A stretch of 64,000 bases of DNA, from positions 4,772 to 68,771 of the forward strand of contig NZ_BAAAFH010000001.1 of the NCBI RefSeq assembly GCF_039523435.1. Direction: 5' to 3'. Position 1 is the stretch's first letter. Every line of letters starts with the position of its first letter. The position numbers and the translations under genes are program-made. The notes under the pieces were generated by a model that saw nothing but the letters and a program-made list of their open reading frames with translations, searched no databases and was not told the DNA's origin. Positions 1 through 8,660 of the stretch are shown here, piece by piece. This DNA is from Wandonia haliotis (GTDB lineage: Bacteria > Bacteroidota > Bacteroidia > Flavobacteriales_D > Crocinitomicaceae).

Positions 1-1234
1 CTTAAGAGCTGTTGCCAGTAACTTAAATAACATTGGAAGTATTTTATTACTACAAAAAAAATATAAAGAGGCTCTAATTCATTTTGAAGAAGCAAAACAA
101 ATAAATGAATCCAACGATTTAAAAATGGGTTTGTGTAGTTCACTCATCGGAATTTCGAAAATTTATCTTGAGCAGAACAATTATCAACAAGCATTGGAAT
201 ATGGACTTTCTGCTAAACTAATAGCATACGCATCTGATCTATTAGCACACCAGCGGGATGTGACTGAAATACTTTCAAAAATCTACAATAAATTAGGTGA
301 ATACGAACAGGCCTTGCATTATCATCAAGATTTTAAACGCTATAGCGACAGCATTTTCAATAAGGAGAAAATCGAAAAAATTGCGCAAATTGAGTACGAT
401 TTTAAATTTCAAAAGGAGTTGGAGGTTTTCAATGCAAAGGAACAAAAATTGACCAAGAAGGTTGAGCTTACGAACAAAGATTTGGAGAAATCAGAATCGC
501 GTCTTCTCATTGGAATCGTTGTTTTCTTAATCGTCTTATTAATTGCCGCCATTCTCATCTTTCAACTACGCCTGCGACACATTAAGTCGCAAAATGAAAA
601 CAGTTTGCTCGAGCAGAAACTGCTTCGTTCTCAAATGACCCCTCATTTCATATTTAACTCACTGTCCGTTCTTCAGGGTATGATTCTGAATAAGGAAGAT
701 CAGAAAGCCAGTCTTTATTTATCCAAATTCTCAAAACTCCTTCGGGTTACACTGGAAAGTTCCCGGGAAAAAATGACTCCCCTATCTCAGGAAATTATTG
801 CGCTTGAAAACTATGTAGCTATTCAGAATATCGAATCAAATCAATCGTTTACCTTTACAATTCGTGTAGCAGACACTATACATTCAGGAAACATACTCAT
901 TCCCCCCATGTTGATACAACCGTTTGTAGAAAATGCGATAGAACATGCTTTCACGCCTGATCACCGGGAAAAGAAGATTGAAGTTGAATTTTCATTTCCT
1001 GATAACCAACTTATTTGTACAATTACAGACAATGGTATCGGAGTTCAGGAAAAGAAAAATCGTTCGGTGAACTCAAAAAAGTCATTGGCTACTTCTATTT
1101 CAAAAGAACGGATTCAACTGTTGGCAAGAGAATTGAAAACAGAAGGTTCCATACAGATTATAGATAGAAAAAGTAATAATGAGAACGGAACACAGGTAAC
1201 GTTAGTTATTCCTTACAAATTCGGTAAACAATGA
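1..1234 (+). CDS. TPR sensor histidine kinase, LytS type (5' end outside window)
   Basis: The reading frame is already open at base 2, so the gene begins before the window. The visible protein starts with tetratricopeptide repeats, continues through a coiled segment, has one membrane helix at about bases 500-570, and ends with a His_kinase/HATPase module. The phospho-acceptor histidine lies in the motif MTPHFIFNSL (near base 644), the N-box is PFVENAIEHAF and the G-box DNGIGVQ. This is the LytS-like family, in which a periplasmic TPR sensor passes a signal to a LytTR regulator. Its TGA overlaps the ATG of the next gene (ATGA at 1231-1234), which indicates a translationally coupled pair. The signal sensed is unknown. 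An internal ATG at 125 is not the true start because the upstream residues form another TPR. Confidence 0.9.
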   Translation, partial: LRAVASNLNNIGSILLLQKKYKEALIHFEEAKQINESNDLKMGLCSSLIGISKIYLEQNNYQQALEYGLSAKLIAYASDLLAHQRDVTEILSKIYNKLGEYEQALHYHQDFKRYSDSIFNKEKIEKIAQIEYDFKFQKELEVFNAKEQKLTKKVELTNKDLEKSESRLLIGIVVFLIVLLIAAILIFQLRLRHIKSQNENSLLEQKLLRSQMTPHFIFNSLSVLQGMILNKEDQKASLYLSKFSKLLRVTLESSREKMTPLSQEIIALENYVAIQNIESNQSFTFTIRVADTIHSGNILIPPMLIQPFVENAIEHAFTPDHREKKIEVEFSFPDNQLICTITDNGIGVQEKKNRSVNSKKSLATSISKERIQLLARELKTEGSIQIIDRKSNNENGTQVTLVIPYKFGKQ

Positions 1235-1977
1235 AAGCACTGGTAGTTGAAGATAAAGAATACATAAGAAAAGGATTGATCAACTTATTGGAATCAATTG
1301 ATAGTGACATTAACGTTATTGGTGAGTGTGAATCCGTTGCTGAAGCATTGGTCGTTGCCAGAACCTGCAAACCGGAGTTGATTTTTTTAGACATTAATCT
1401 TACCGACGGAACGGCATTTGACTTTCTCGATCAATTTGAACGAATTGATTTCAAAATCATCTTTATTACGGCATTTGAAGAATACGCTTTAAAAGCACTG
1501 AAAATTGGCGCTGTTGATTATTTGCTAAAACCCGTCGATGTTGATGAACTTAAAGCTGCTTTGCAAAAAGTAGAAGTAACACCTATCGAAAAACATAGAG
1601 AGAAGCTGAGTACCGTCAAAAAACTGATGGGTAACGAAAATGAGACAATCGTTCTCTCCTTACAGGACAGTTATCAGGTAATTGACCTAAACGAACTCTT
1701 GTATTGTGAGTCGGATAAGGGCTACACCACCTTCTATTGTACGGAGGAAAAGAAATTTGTTGTTTCGAAAACACTAAAAGAATTTGAAGAAATACTCCTG
1801 AACAACAACTTTTTACGACCTCATCAATCCTATATGGTGAATTTAAAATTCATCGATAAATATGATAAATCCGGGGAAATTGTACTCAGAAATCAAAAGA
1901 AAATACCTGTTTCAACCCGAAAAAAAGAATCTTTCTTATCCTCCTTTCTTTCTGCAAATCGTTTTAAAAACAGCTAA
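1231..1977 (+). CDS. LytTR-family response regulator
   Basis: A 248-residue regulator. The N-terminal receiver domain (about 1-115) has the acidic pair E7/D8, the likely phospho-accepting Asp54 in IFLDINL, and Lys100 in YLLKPVD. The C-terminal part (about 140-240) is a LytTR DNA-binding domain containing the typical FLRPHQSYMVNLKFI stretch. It is the cognate partner of the upstream kinase, with which it shares an ATGA overlap. Family members bind direct repeats in target promoters; no such site could be assigned here. The lipoprotein and T9SS genes just downstream on the same strand are possible targets, but that is inference from position only. Confidence 0.93.
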   Translation: MKALVVEDKEYIRKGLINLLESIDSDINVIGECESVAEALVVARTCKPELIFLDINLTDGTAFDFLDQFERIDFKIIFITAFEEYALKALKIGAVDYLLKPVDVDELKAALQKVEVTPIEKHREKLSTVKKLMGNENETIVLSLQDSYQVIDLNELLYCESDKGYTTFYCTEEKKFVVSKTLKEFEEILLNNNFLRPHQSYMVNLKFIDKYDKSGEIVLRNQKKIPVSTRKKESFLSSFLSANRFKNS

Positions 1978-2125
1978 GCTAAAAACGAATATATTTTCGT
2001 TTCAAACGGATATTCTTTCATCATAAACAGAAATTGAATCCCTGTTTCAGGAACAGCTTCCCTACTCTATTTTTACATGTATTAACGCGGTTTATCGTGT
2101 ACAACAACAGTAAAAATTAAACAAA

Positions 2126-2695
2126 ATGATGAAAGCTAACAACGTATTTGCATTCCTTATCTCCGGAGCATTAGTATTGTCTTGTGGTCAGAATAGCGGG
2201 AATGAACCTGCAAACGCAGATGGATTTGAAAAAATAGAGAACCAAATCAAAAGTGAATTTGGAAACGATGCCTATTTTACCGAAATAAGTATTACGTATA
2301 ACGAATCCATTGGAAACATTGTTGGTGTCACAGCTACGACAGAACCGGAATCGATGCAAATGGGTCAATGGAATTTGACTAGCGGAGACTGGCAACAAAA
2401 TTCGGATATCACCATCGAAATTCCGAAAGGAACCAAAGCTACCGATTTTATGTTTCAATTGGGTACTAGCGTTAGCCTCCGTCAACTAGGCGAGCTTGTA
2501 GAAAAATCGAAAGAAAACCTAAAAGAAGACAAACAAGTAGATAATCCCCGGCTGCACATGGCCTTCATTAAATATCCGGATACGGGAGAAGCTTCCAAAG
2601 CGGAGTATGTAGTAATGCTTCAACCCGAAACCGGTGGGACAACATTCACTTATTCCTACAAATTGGATGGCGAATTCATTGGAATGGATTATTAA
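2126..2695 (+). CDS. Putative lipoprotein of unknown function
   Basis: A 189-residue protein with a short basic N-terminus, a hydrophobic stretch and a lipobox-like LVLSC motif at about residues 16-20, so it is probably a lipoprotein. The rest has no domain I recognise. Segments such as DITIEIPKGT and TFTYSYKLDGEF suggest a beta-rich fold. The start could be the first or second of two adjacent methionine codons (2126 or 2129). It lies 148 bp after the LytTR regulator and 82 bp before an LRR protein on the same strand. No function is proposed. Confidence 0.75.
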   Translation: MMKANNVFAFLISGALVLSCGQNSGNEPANADGFEKIENQIKSEFGNDAYFTEISITYNESIGNIVGVTATTEPESMQMGQWNLTSGDWQQNSDITIEIPKGTKATDFMFQLGTSVSLRQLGELVEKSKENLKEDKQVDNPRLHMAFIKYPDTGEASKAEYVVMLQPETGGTTFTYSYKLDGEFIGMDY

Positions 2696-2777
2696 ATGTA
2701 CCACATGATCTAAGTACTGAAAACAGCTTTATTGATAGTATTTACCTCTAAAAACAAAAATAATTAAACAGTAAACA

Positions 2778-4031
2778 ATGAAAAGATCAATACTTGGAAT
2801 AGTAACAATGACAATGATGAGCACGACAGTATTGGCTCAAAACGTCACTATTCCGGATGCAAATTTTAAAGCCTATTTGCTTGCCAATACGGCAATTAAC
2901 ACAAATAGTGATTCTGAAATTCAAATCAGTGAAGCTGCTGCATTTTCTGGTCAAATGGATTGCGGTTACCTCAATATTTCAGACTTAACAGGTCTCGAAG
3001 CATTTTCGTCATTAACAGACTTGCGTTGCTACGGAAATAGCATCGCTTCATTAGATGTTAGCCAGAATTCAGCACTGGAGTACTTAAATTGTGGATACAA
3101 TGGAAATTTGGTTTCGTTAAATACGGGAGCATTGACTTCTTTACACACAGTAATAACAACTGATAATACCAGTATGTCCTCTGTCGATTTTAGCCAAAAC
3201 ACGGCGCTGGAGACCCTGGATGTAACATCGAATGAGTTGTTTAACCTGGATGTAGCTCAAAATACAGCTCTGAAAAATCTGACTATTAATTTTAACCACA
3301 TTACTACTTTGGATTTGAGCAATAATCCAAACCTTCTTTCGCTAAGCTGTTTTAACAACACATTAACTTCCCTGGATTTAAGTAATTGTCCGCTATTAAG
3401 TAATTTAGCCTGTGGAGGTAATTCTATTTCCTCACTCGATCTTAGTGCATTACCTGGTTTGTTCAATTTTAGCTGCAATGGAAATAACCTAATTGCTTTA
3501 GATGTTTCCAATAATCCAATTTTGAGCGTATTACGATGTGAAAACAACAGCATTCAACAATTAGACGTAAGTCAAAATGTCGATTTGGCATACTTCACTT
3601 GTCAATCAAATGAATTGACATCGCTAAATATGAAAAACTTAAATTCAACAACGTTAGGGAGCTTTGACGCTACTTCAAATCCAAACCTAACTTGCATTGA
3701 GGTGGATGATGTAACAGACGCTACAACGAACTGGACAGATATTGATGCGACAGCCAGCTTTAGTTTATCATGCAGCAGCTTAGGAATACAAGAAGCGAAT
3801 CTTCATGAAACTATTTCCGTCTCTCCCAATCCTACTTCGGGAGAAATAAGAATTAGGGAATTAACGAATCAGGCCGATTATCAAGTAGTAAGTTTATCCG
3901 GACAAATCGTTAAAAAAGGTGTCATTTTTCCTGAGGGGAAACTAAATGTTGAGGATATCACTCCAGGAGTTTACTTTATCCATGTTCAAACAGACAACAA
4001 ATTGTTCACCTCAAAATTCATCAAAAAATAA
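2778..4031 (+). CDS. Secreted leucine-rich-repeat protein with T9SS sorting domain
   Basis: A 417-residue protein with a signal peptide ending at about VLAQ (residue 21). It carries a run of about ten short leucine-rich repeats of the Bacteroidota type, recognisable by units like LTSLDLSN..L..L.C..N, from about residue 60 to 310. The C-terminal 75 residues begin with ISVSPNPTSGEI and end in basic FIKK, which is a type A T9SS sorting domain. It should cross the outer membrane by the type IX system and be surface-anchored or released. LRR arrays usually bind protein or glycan ligands; the ligand is unknown. The next gene starts 6 bp after its stop, so the two are probably co-transcribed. Confidence 0.88.
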   Translation: MKRSILGIVTMTMMSTTVLAQNVTIPDANFKAYLLANTAINTNSDSEIQISEAAAFSGQMDCGYLNISDLTGLEAFSSLTDLRCYGNSIASLDVSQNSALEYLNCGYNGNLVSLNTGALTSLHTVITTDNTSMSSVDFSQNTALETLDVTSNELFNLDVAQNTALKNLTINFNHITTLDLSNNPNLLSLSCFNNTLTSLDLSNCPLLSNLACGGNSISSLDLSALPGLFNFSCNGNNLIALDVSNNPILSVLRCENNSIQQLDVSQNVDLAYFTCQSNELTSLNMKNLNSTTLGSFDATSNPNLTCIEVDDVTDATTNWTDIDATASFSLSCSSLGIQEANLHETISVSPNPTSGEIRIRELTNQADYQVVSLSGQIVKKGVIFPEGKLNVEDITPGVYFIHVQTDNKLFTSKFIKK

Positions 4032-4037
4032 TTGATT

Positions 4038-5387
4038 ATGAAAAATTTAGTACGCATCTTATGTGTTTTTGGATTCGCTTCTTTTAGCTTAAAATCCGCT
4101 ACAGCACAATGTATAACAGCTGTTGACCTTGACGGAACCAATCAGTTCTTATATGGTTCTAACTTTTTACAGTATGATTTTTCACAGTTCACTATTGAAA
4201 TGTGGATCAATTCCGATGATTATACAGCCAATGATATTTACGTAAATTGGAGGAACGGCTCTTATATTGCTCTCGGAGGATGGGCAGCAGATGGAAGCTT
4301 TAATACGTGGGCAGAAGGATTAAGTCCAAATTCAATCAATTCTGGTCCCGGAACGGCTCCAACCCCGGGGGAATGGCACCATATTGCCTATGTTTTTGAC
4401 GGATCGAATCAAATTATCTACATCGACGGTACTGCAGTTACAACAGTTCCTACAACCGGGAGCGTTGACCTGAATGCTACAACCCAAATGATTGGTTTAG
4501 TAGTCGGTGCGCGCTTCGATCAAGGTCAACAATTCACGAACACAAAGTTTGATGATGTACGAATTTGGAATTCAGCCAGAAGTAGTACCGAAATCAATGC
4601 AACTATGAATACCGATTTGAATGGAAACGAATCAGGATTGGTAGCATACTACCGTTTTGAGGATGGTGTTGGTAGTACAATTGCTACCGATTTGACCAGT
4701 GGAGCGAATCACCTTACACTAACAAACATGGATCCTGCGACTGATTGGGTGAACGGCGTATTTTCTTCTGATGTACATTCAACAGCAACTATTGAAAGTT
4801 GTGGATCTTTGACCTGGATAGATGGGAATACCTATACTACAGATAATAATACGGCAACCTATCTGTATTCCGGTGGTGCTGTCGGAGGTTGTGATAGTAT
4901 TGTCCACTTGGACTTAACAGTTCTGGATCCCGTCGATAATACAATTACAACAAGCGGTCCTTCATTTTCCGCAAACGAAGTATCTGCAGGTACACAGTAC
5001 CAATGGGTCGATTGCGATAATGGTAACACTCCTATTCCCGGTGAAATCGCTCAAACATTTACTGCAACTCAAACAGGTTCGTACGCTGTAGTTGTAACCG
5101 GACAAAATGGTTGTAGCGATACTTCTGCTTGCTCAAACATAACGATTGTTGGATTAGATGAAATTAACCCTGACCATCTAAAAGTGTCTATCTATCCTAA
5201 CCCGGCAAGTTCTGTTCTTTCTGTAAAAGGTTTAACAAGTGATGAAAACTTCACCATTCTGAATTTACAAGGTGAGACCGTGCATAATGGCACTACAAAC
5301 ACTACCATTACAGTAGATTATTTGGCCAGCGGTACCTACTTGCTGAAATTTGAAAACAGACCGGTCGTATTGTTTGTCAAAGAATAG
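4038..5387 (+). CDS. Secreted LamG/concanavalin-like protein with T9SS sorting domain
   Basis: A protein of about 449 residues. The ATG at 4038 is preferred over a TTG at 4032, which abuts the previous stop. After a signal peptide (cleavage near ATAQ) comes a LamG/pentraxin-like jelly-roll domain, about residues 25-235, with the typical FTIEMWI, W(H)HIAYVFDG and VAYYRFEDG segments. A short middle region contains the CDSIVHLDLTV and WVDCDNGNTPI pieces common in Bacteroidota surface proteins. The C-terminus (VSIYPNPASSVLSV to the end) is a T9SS sorting domain. The likely role is binding a carbohydrate or protein at the surface. It forms a likely two-gene unit with the upstream LRR gene. Confidence 0.88.
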   Translation: MKNLVRILCVFGFASFSLKSATAQCITAVDLDGTNQFLYGSNFLQYDFSQFTIEMWINSDDYTANDIYVNWRNGSYIALGGWAADGSFNTWAEGLSPNSINSGPGTAPTPGEWHHIAYVFDGSNQIIYIDGTAVTTVPTTGSVDLNATTQMIGLVVGARFDQGQQFTNTKFDDVRIWNSARSSTEINATMNTDLNGNESGLVAYYRFEDGVGSTIATDLTSGANHLTLTNMDPATDWVNGVFSSDVHSTATIESCGSLTWIDGNTYTTDNNTATYLYSGGAVGGCDSIVHLDLTVLDPVDNTITTSGPSFSANEVSAGTQYQWVDCDNGNTPIPGEIAQTFTATQTGSYAVVVTGQNGCSDTSACSNITIVGLDEINPDHLKVSIYPNPASSVLSVKGLTSDENFTILNLQGETVHNGTTNTTITVDYLASGTYLLKFENRPVVLFVKE

Positions 5388-5476
5388 GTATCACAGTCTT
5401 AAACTTGCAAAAAAAACCTCGCCACCCCGGACTTTAAACTACTCATTTACAGAATCAAGTATAATTAAAATTAACG

Positions 5477-5511
5477 GACAGGAAATTGACAATTTATGTC
5501 GATTTCCTGTC
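5477..5511. terminator. Strong hairpin after the T9SS gene pair
   Basis: GACAGGAAATTGACA at 5477-5491 pairs with 5497-5511 around the loop ATTTA: 15 pairs with a single T-G wobble. It lies 90 bp after the stop at 5387 in an otherwise gene-free 292-bp gap. No U-tract follows, so it could be a transcript-end or processing hairpin rather than a classical intrinsic terminator. Confidence 0.5.
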
Positions 5512-5679
5512 TAAATCAAGAAGCATCCCCCCTCTAACTACAACAATTCAGAGATTGATCGTGTAAAACTGCTTGCCAATCAGCTTATGGTTTATCTCAG
5601 AAATAATGTTAATCTTACAGAACAAAAAATTTGACACGAAGACATCCGGACAGATACAATCAATTACAACGAACAAAAA

Positions 5680-6600
5680 ATGAAAACACTAATCAGTATA
5701 GCAATCGTATTTTGGAGTATTGGATTATATGCACAAAGCGACACAGCAACACACACAAAAAGTAGAATTACAGAGATTTATGATGTCGTTGCCGTTCATA
5801 AAGAAATACGAGACGGAAGAGGAGGAACAAGAAAATACACTTCAGAGCTAAAAGGAGAAATTCTGAATTACGATCAAAGTACCGGTGTACTTACCTTTAA
5901 ATCTACGGATGGTAAACTGTATTCTTTCAGTAGTGATGAATACAAATATTTTGAATACGATAAAGAATTTATCACTAAAAACAAAGTATTTACACTAAAA
6001 CAGCGGAAAGAGTCCGAATTTGAATTCTCGGCAGGGGTTAGAGTTTCCTTTCTCAATTTTAATGACCATTTTACTTCCGACACTTATTATCAGTACTCCG
6101 GAGGAGGTAATACAGATCTCCCTATTTCAATTTTTGCAGGAGTTGGAAAGTATTTTAGCAGGAAACATTATGTTGGAATAAATGGAGAAATAGCCGTGAT
6201 GTCGTATGGAAGTAATTATTTCTCTGGAGGATTCAACTATCATTTTCAATACGATGCTAATAAACGAAATGTTGCATTCTACATCCCGATAGGATTAAAC
6301 TACTTTACTTCCAAATACAATCAATCCTTTCAATTAACTGACTCCGTCGTTGCACAATTACAAGCAAACTCAGATACCTATTCCAATCATCAGACTGTGG
6401 ATTATAAAATATCTGCTCTTTCATTGTCATTAGGACATGGTTTTTCCTTTATCTTAAATAATAAACACTCTATTTCTCTGGAATTAGCATTCATCAAATT
6501 TTTCCCATTGAGCACCTCATTTACAAACTCATTGGAACAAACACCCGATATTCGAATGACAGGGAGCGGGGTTCGTCTGGGCTTAGGCTTTAATTTTTAG
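5680..6600 (+). CDS. Putative outer-membrane beta-barrel protein
   Basis: A 306-residue protein with a signal peptide (cleavage near LYAQ, residue 19). After a short N-terminal region that reads like a beta-sandwich (GEILNYDQSTGVLTFKSTDGKLYSF), the rest alternates polar and hydrophobic residues in glycine- and tyrosine-rich strands and ends in LGLGFNF, a terminal aromatic residue typical of outer-membrane barrels. It resembles the OmpW/porin-like barrels common in Bacteroidota, but I cannot assign a family. It stands alone between a hairpin and an AraC gene. Function unknown. Confidence 0.75.
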   Translation: MKTLISIAIVFWSIGLYAQSDTATHTKSRITEIYDVVAVHKEIRDGRGGTRKYTSELKGEILNYDQSTGVLTFKSTDGKLYSFSSDEYKYFEYDKEFITKNKVFTLKQRKESEFEFSAGVRVSFLNFNDHFTSDTYYQYSGGGNTDLPISIFAGVGKYFSRKHYVGINGEIAVMSYGSNYFSGGFNYHFQYDANKRNVAFYIPIGLNYFTSKYNQSFQLTDSVVAQLQANSDTYSNHQTVDYKISALSLSLGHGFSFILNNKHSISLELAFIKFFPLSTSFTNSLEQTPDIRMTGSGVRLGLGFNF

Positions 6601-6781
6601 GAACTTCTGAATAGAAAATCTTCGAATTAGTATACTCATTGTAAGTGATGTAACTCATCCTCCTTATAGGCCTACATAAAAATAGCATTAGCATTATTCA
6701 TGATTAGATTATTCTATCTGATTTATTTACCTTTATAATGCGATTAACAACTTAAAAAGTAGCATCATCAAAATACTTAAC

Positions 6782-7660
6782 GTGACGAAAAGCATCACAC
6801 ATAAAAGTTTCTTTGATAACTATATCAGAATGAATGCTGACCTTTTTAAATGGCAATCCACACCATTACAAATTTATCCTTTAGAAAAAATTTCTGATTA
6901 CTTGGTTTTACCAACTCCCTTATTACGAACAGACTATAACTTCATCATTTACCTATATAAGGGTAGTTATTACCAACAAGTAGGCGTAGAAAAATATACA
7001 GTTGACCGCCCATCTATTTTGTATGTTACCGAAGGGGATGTTTTTGCTTTGCTATCAAAAAAAAGTAACTTATCCGGCTTTTTCATTCTTATGGAGAATA
7101 AAGTTCTCTCATCAGTACTTGGTAAAATAGAACTTGCTGATCTCCTGAATATCGAAACATTAACCCTATTAAACCACAATACAAATCTATGGTTCAATAA
7201 TTTATGTCAACTACTCTATAAAGAAGTTTCGGCCAGCACTCCCAATCGCAAAGTTGGAAGTGGATTATTACAGGCTTTGCTTCATAAGTTGATAGAAATC
7301 AATGATGGTAAAAAAACGATCACCCGGCAGCATGAAGTGGCTAACCATTTTAAACAGTTACTCAACAAATCATATAAAGAACATAAATCAGTTACCTATT
7401 ATGCCCAGGTATTAAATGTTTCCGAGAATTATCTCAACCGCTGTGTAAACAAACATTTTCAAAAAAGCTGTAAGCAATTAATTCAGGAAACAATTATTAT
7501 CAATAGTCAAATTTTAATGTTTGAGTCTAATATGGATATTCGTGAGATCTCCTTTGAAGTAGGTTTTGACGATCCGTCCTATTTTTCCAGAGTATTCAAA
7601 AAAATTACTGGACAAACCCCTTCTACATTCAAGAAGAACATTACGCATGATTTGTCCTAG
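6782..7660 (+). CDS. AraC-family transcriptional regulator
   Basis: A 292-residue protein with an N-terminal cupin-like sensing domain and a C-terminal AraC-type double helix-turn-helix (about residues 190-290), including the hallmark ISFEVGFDDPSYFSRVFKKITGQTP. The start used is GTG at 6782; an ATG at about residue 17 is the alternative. It lies 72 bp upstream of an NAD(P)-binding protein gene, which is a likely regulatory target. The inducer is unknown. Confidence 0.9.
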   Translation: MTKSITHKSFFDNYIRMNADLFKWQSTPLQIYPLEKISDYLVLPTPLLRTDYNFIIYLYKGSYYQQVGVEKYTVDRPSILYVTEGDVFALLSKKSNLSGFFILMENKVLSSVLGKIELADLLNIETLTLLNHNTNLWFNNLCQLLYKEVSASTPNRKVGSGLLQALLHKLIEINDGKKTITRQHEVANHFKQLLNKSYKEHKSVTYYAQVLNVSENYLNRCVNKHFQKSCKQLIQETIIINSQILMFESNMDIREISFEVGFDDPSYFSRVFKKITGQTPSTFKKNITHDLS

Positions 7661-7701
7661 TTATTATCGGGTTATTAAAAATACTCCTCAGTTTCTCCCA
7701 C

Positions 7702-7709
7702 TAACTTTG
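7702..7709 (+). promoter_or_regulatory. Predicted -7 promoter element
   Basis: TAACTTTG matches the Bacteroidota -7 consensus TAnnTTTG and sits 23 bp before the ATG at 7733. No clear -33 TTTG is seen, which may fit activation by the adjacent AraC regulator. Confidence 0.4.
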
Positions 7710-7732
7710 TTGTCAGCATAAATTGACAAAAA

Positions 7733-8383
7733 ATGAAAATATTCTTATTGGGGGCAACAGGCGATACCGGATACGAAGTCCTAAAAAAACTCATCTCTGA
7801 AAATCATAAGGTAAAAATTCTGGTCAGAACCCCGTCCAAATTAAACACAGCAGATATACCCAATCTCCAAAAAGATCAGATTGAAGTTATTCAGGGAAGT
7901 GTTATGGAAGCTGAAAAACTCATTGATTTATTCAAAGACTGTGATGCTATTGTTTCTGCATTAGGAACAGGTAAAAACAATTCTTATACGGAAATCTACT
8001 CTAAAGGAGGTAGAAATATCATTGCAGCAATGCGATCCAATCAAATAAAGAGACTGATTACCATAACATCTGCTCTTATCGACATGAGTGATACATCAAC
8101 AGATAATTTCTTTCTAAATCGTATTATTCGTCCTAATTTCAACAAAATATATTCTGACCAAACCCGATGGGAAACAATTTTGGATGATACAACTGATATT
8201 AACTGGACTTGTGTACGTCCTACTTATTTAGTGAACAAGGAATTTACCGGTAGATATCGAATCAAGAATCAACACTGCCCTCCAAAAGGTAGAAAAATAG
8301 GTCGTTCAGACCTTGCTGACTTTATAGTAAAAGTACTCTATTCAAATGAATATATTCATCAAAAACCGGTACTCGCCTATTAA
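7733..8383 (+). CDS. NAD(P)-binding NmrA/atypical SDR-like protein
   Basis: A 216-residue Rossmann-fold protein. The dinucleotide-binding motif GATGDTGYEV is at residues 8-17, followed by KILVRTPSKL and the strand DAIVSALGTG typical of NAD(P)H-binding atypical short-chain dehydrogenases (NmrA/YwnB type). Family members act as oxidoreductases or redox sensors. The substrate is unknown. It follows an AraC regulator and precedes a 70-residue protein 27 bp downstream, so the three may be one regulated unit. Confidence 0.85.
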   Translation: MKIFLLGATGDTGYEVLKKLISENHKVKILVRTPSKLNTADIPNLQKDQIEVIQGSVMEAEKLIDLFKDCDAIVSALGTGKNNSYTEIYSKGGRNIIAAMRSNQIKRLITITSALIDMSDTSTDNFFLNRIIRPNFNKIYSDQTRWETILDDTTDINWTCVRPTYLVNKEFTGRYRIKNQHCPPKGRKIGRSDLADFIVKVLYSNEYIHQKPVLAY

Positions 8384-8410
8384 AACCCCTGTAATTTGAA
8401 ATAAGCAGTT

Positions 8411-8623
8411 ATGATTGAAATATTTAAGACTTCTGTTAAAAGAAAGTCTGACAGCCACAAAATTGTTCAGGACTTAAAAAATATAATACCTGAAGCAAGA
8501 ATTAATTTTGACCTCGAAGATTGCGATAATATTTTACGAATAGAAGCAAATCATTTTGATATAAAATCTGTTCAATCACTTTTACAAAAATACGGTCATG
8601 AATCTGAGGTATTAATAGGATAA
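8411..8623 (+). CDS. Small conserved-looking protein, unknown function
   Basis: A 70-residue protein with alternating helix and strand pattern (EIFKTSV, SHKIVQDLKNIIP, ARINFDL, DNILRIEA, DIKSVQSLLQKYG, ESEVLI). This is consistent with a ferredoxin-like beta-alpha-beta fold such as an HMA-type domain, but the CxxC metal motif is missing. It lies 27 bp after the NmrA-like gene and is probably co-transcribed with it. Function unknown. Confidence 0.7.
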   Translation: MIEIFKTSVKRKSDSHKIVQDLKNIIPEARINFDLEDCDNILRIEANHFDIKSVQSLLQKYGHESEVLIG

Positions 8624-8660
8624 CGAAGAAAGAATTGAATATGAACAATCTAAAGTGATT

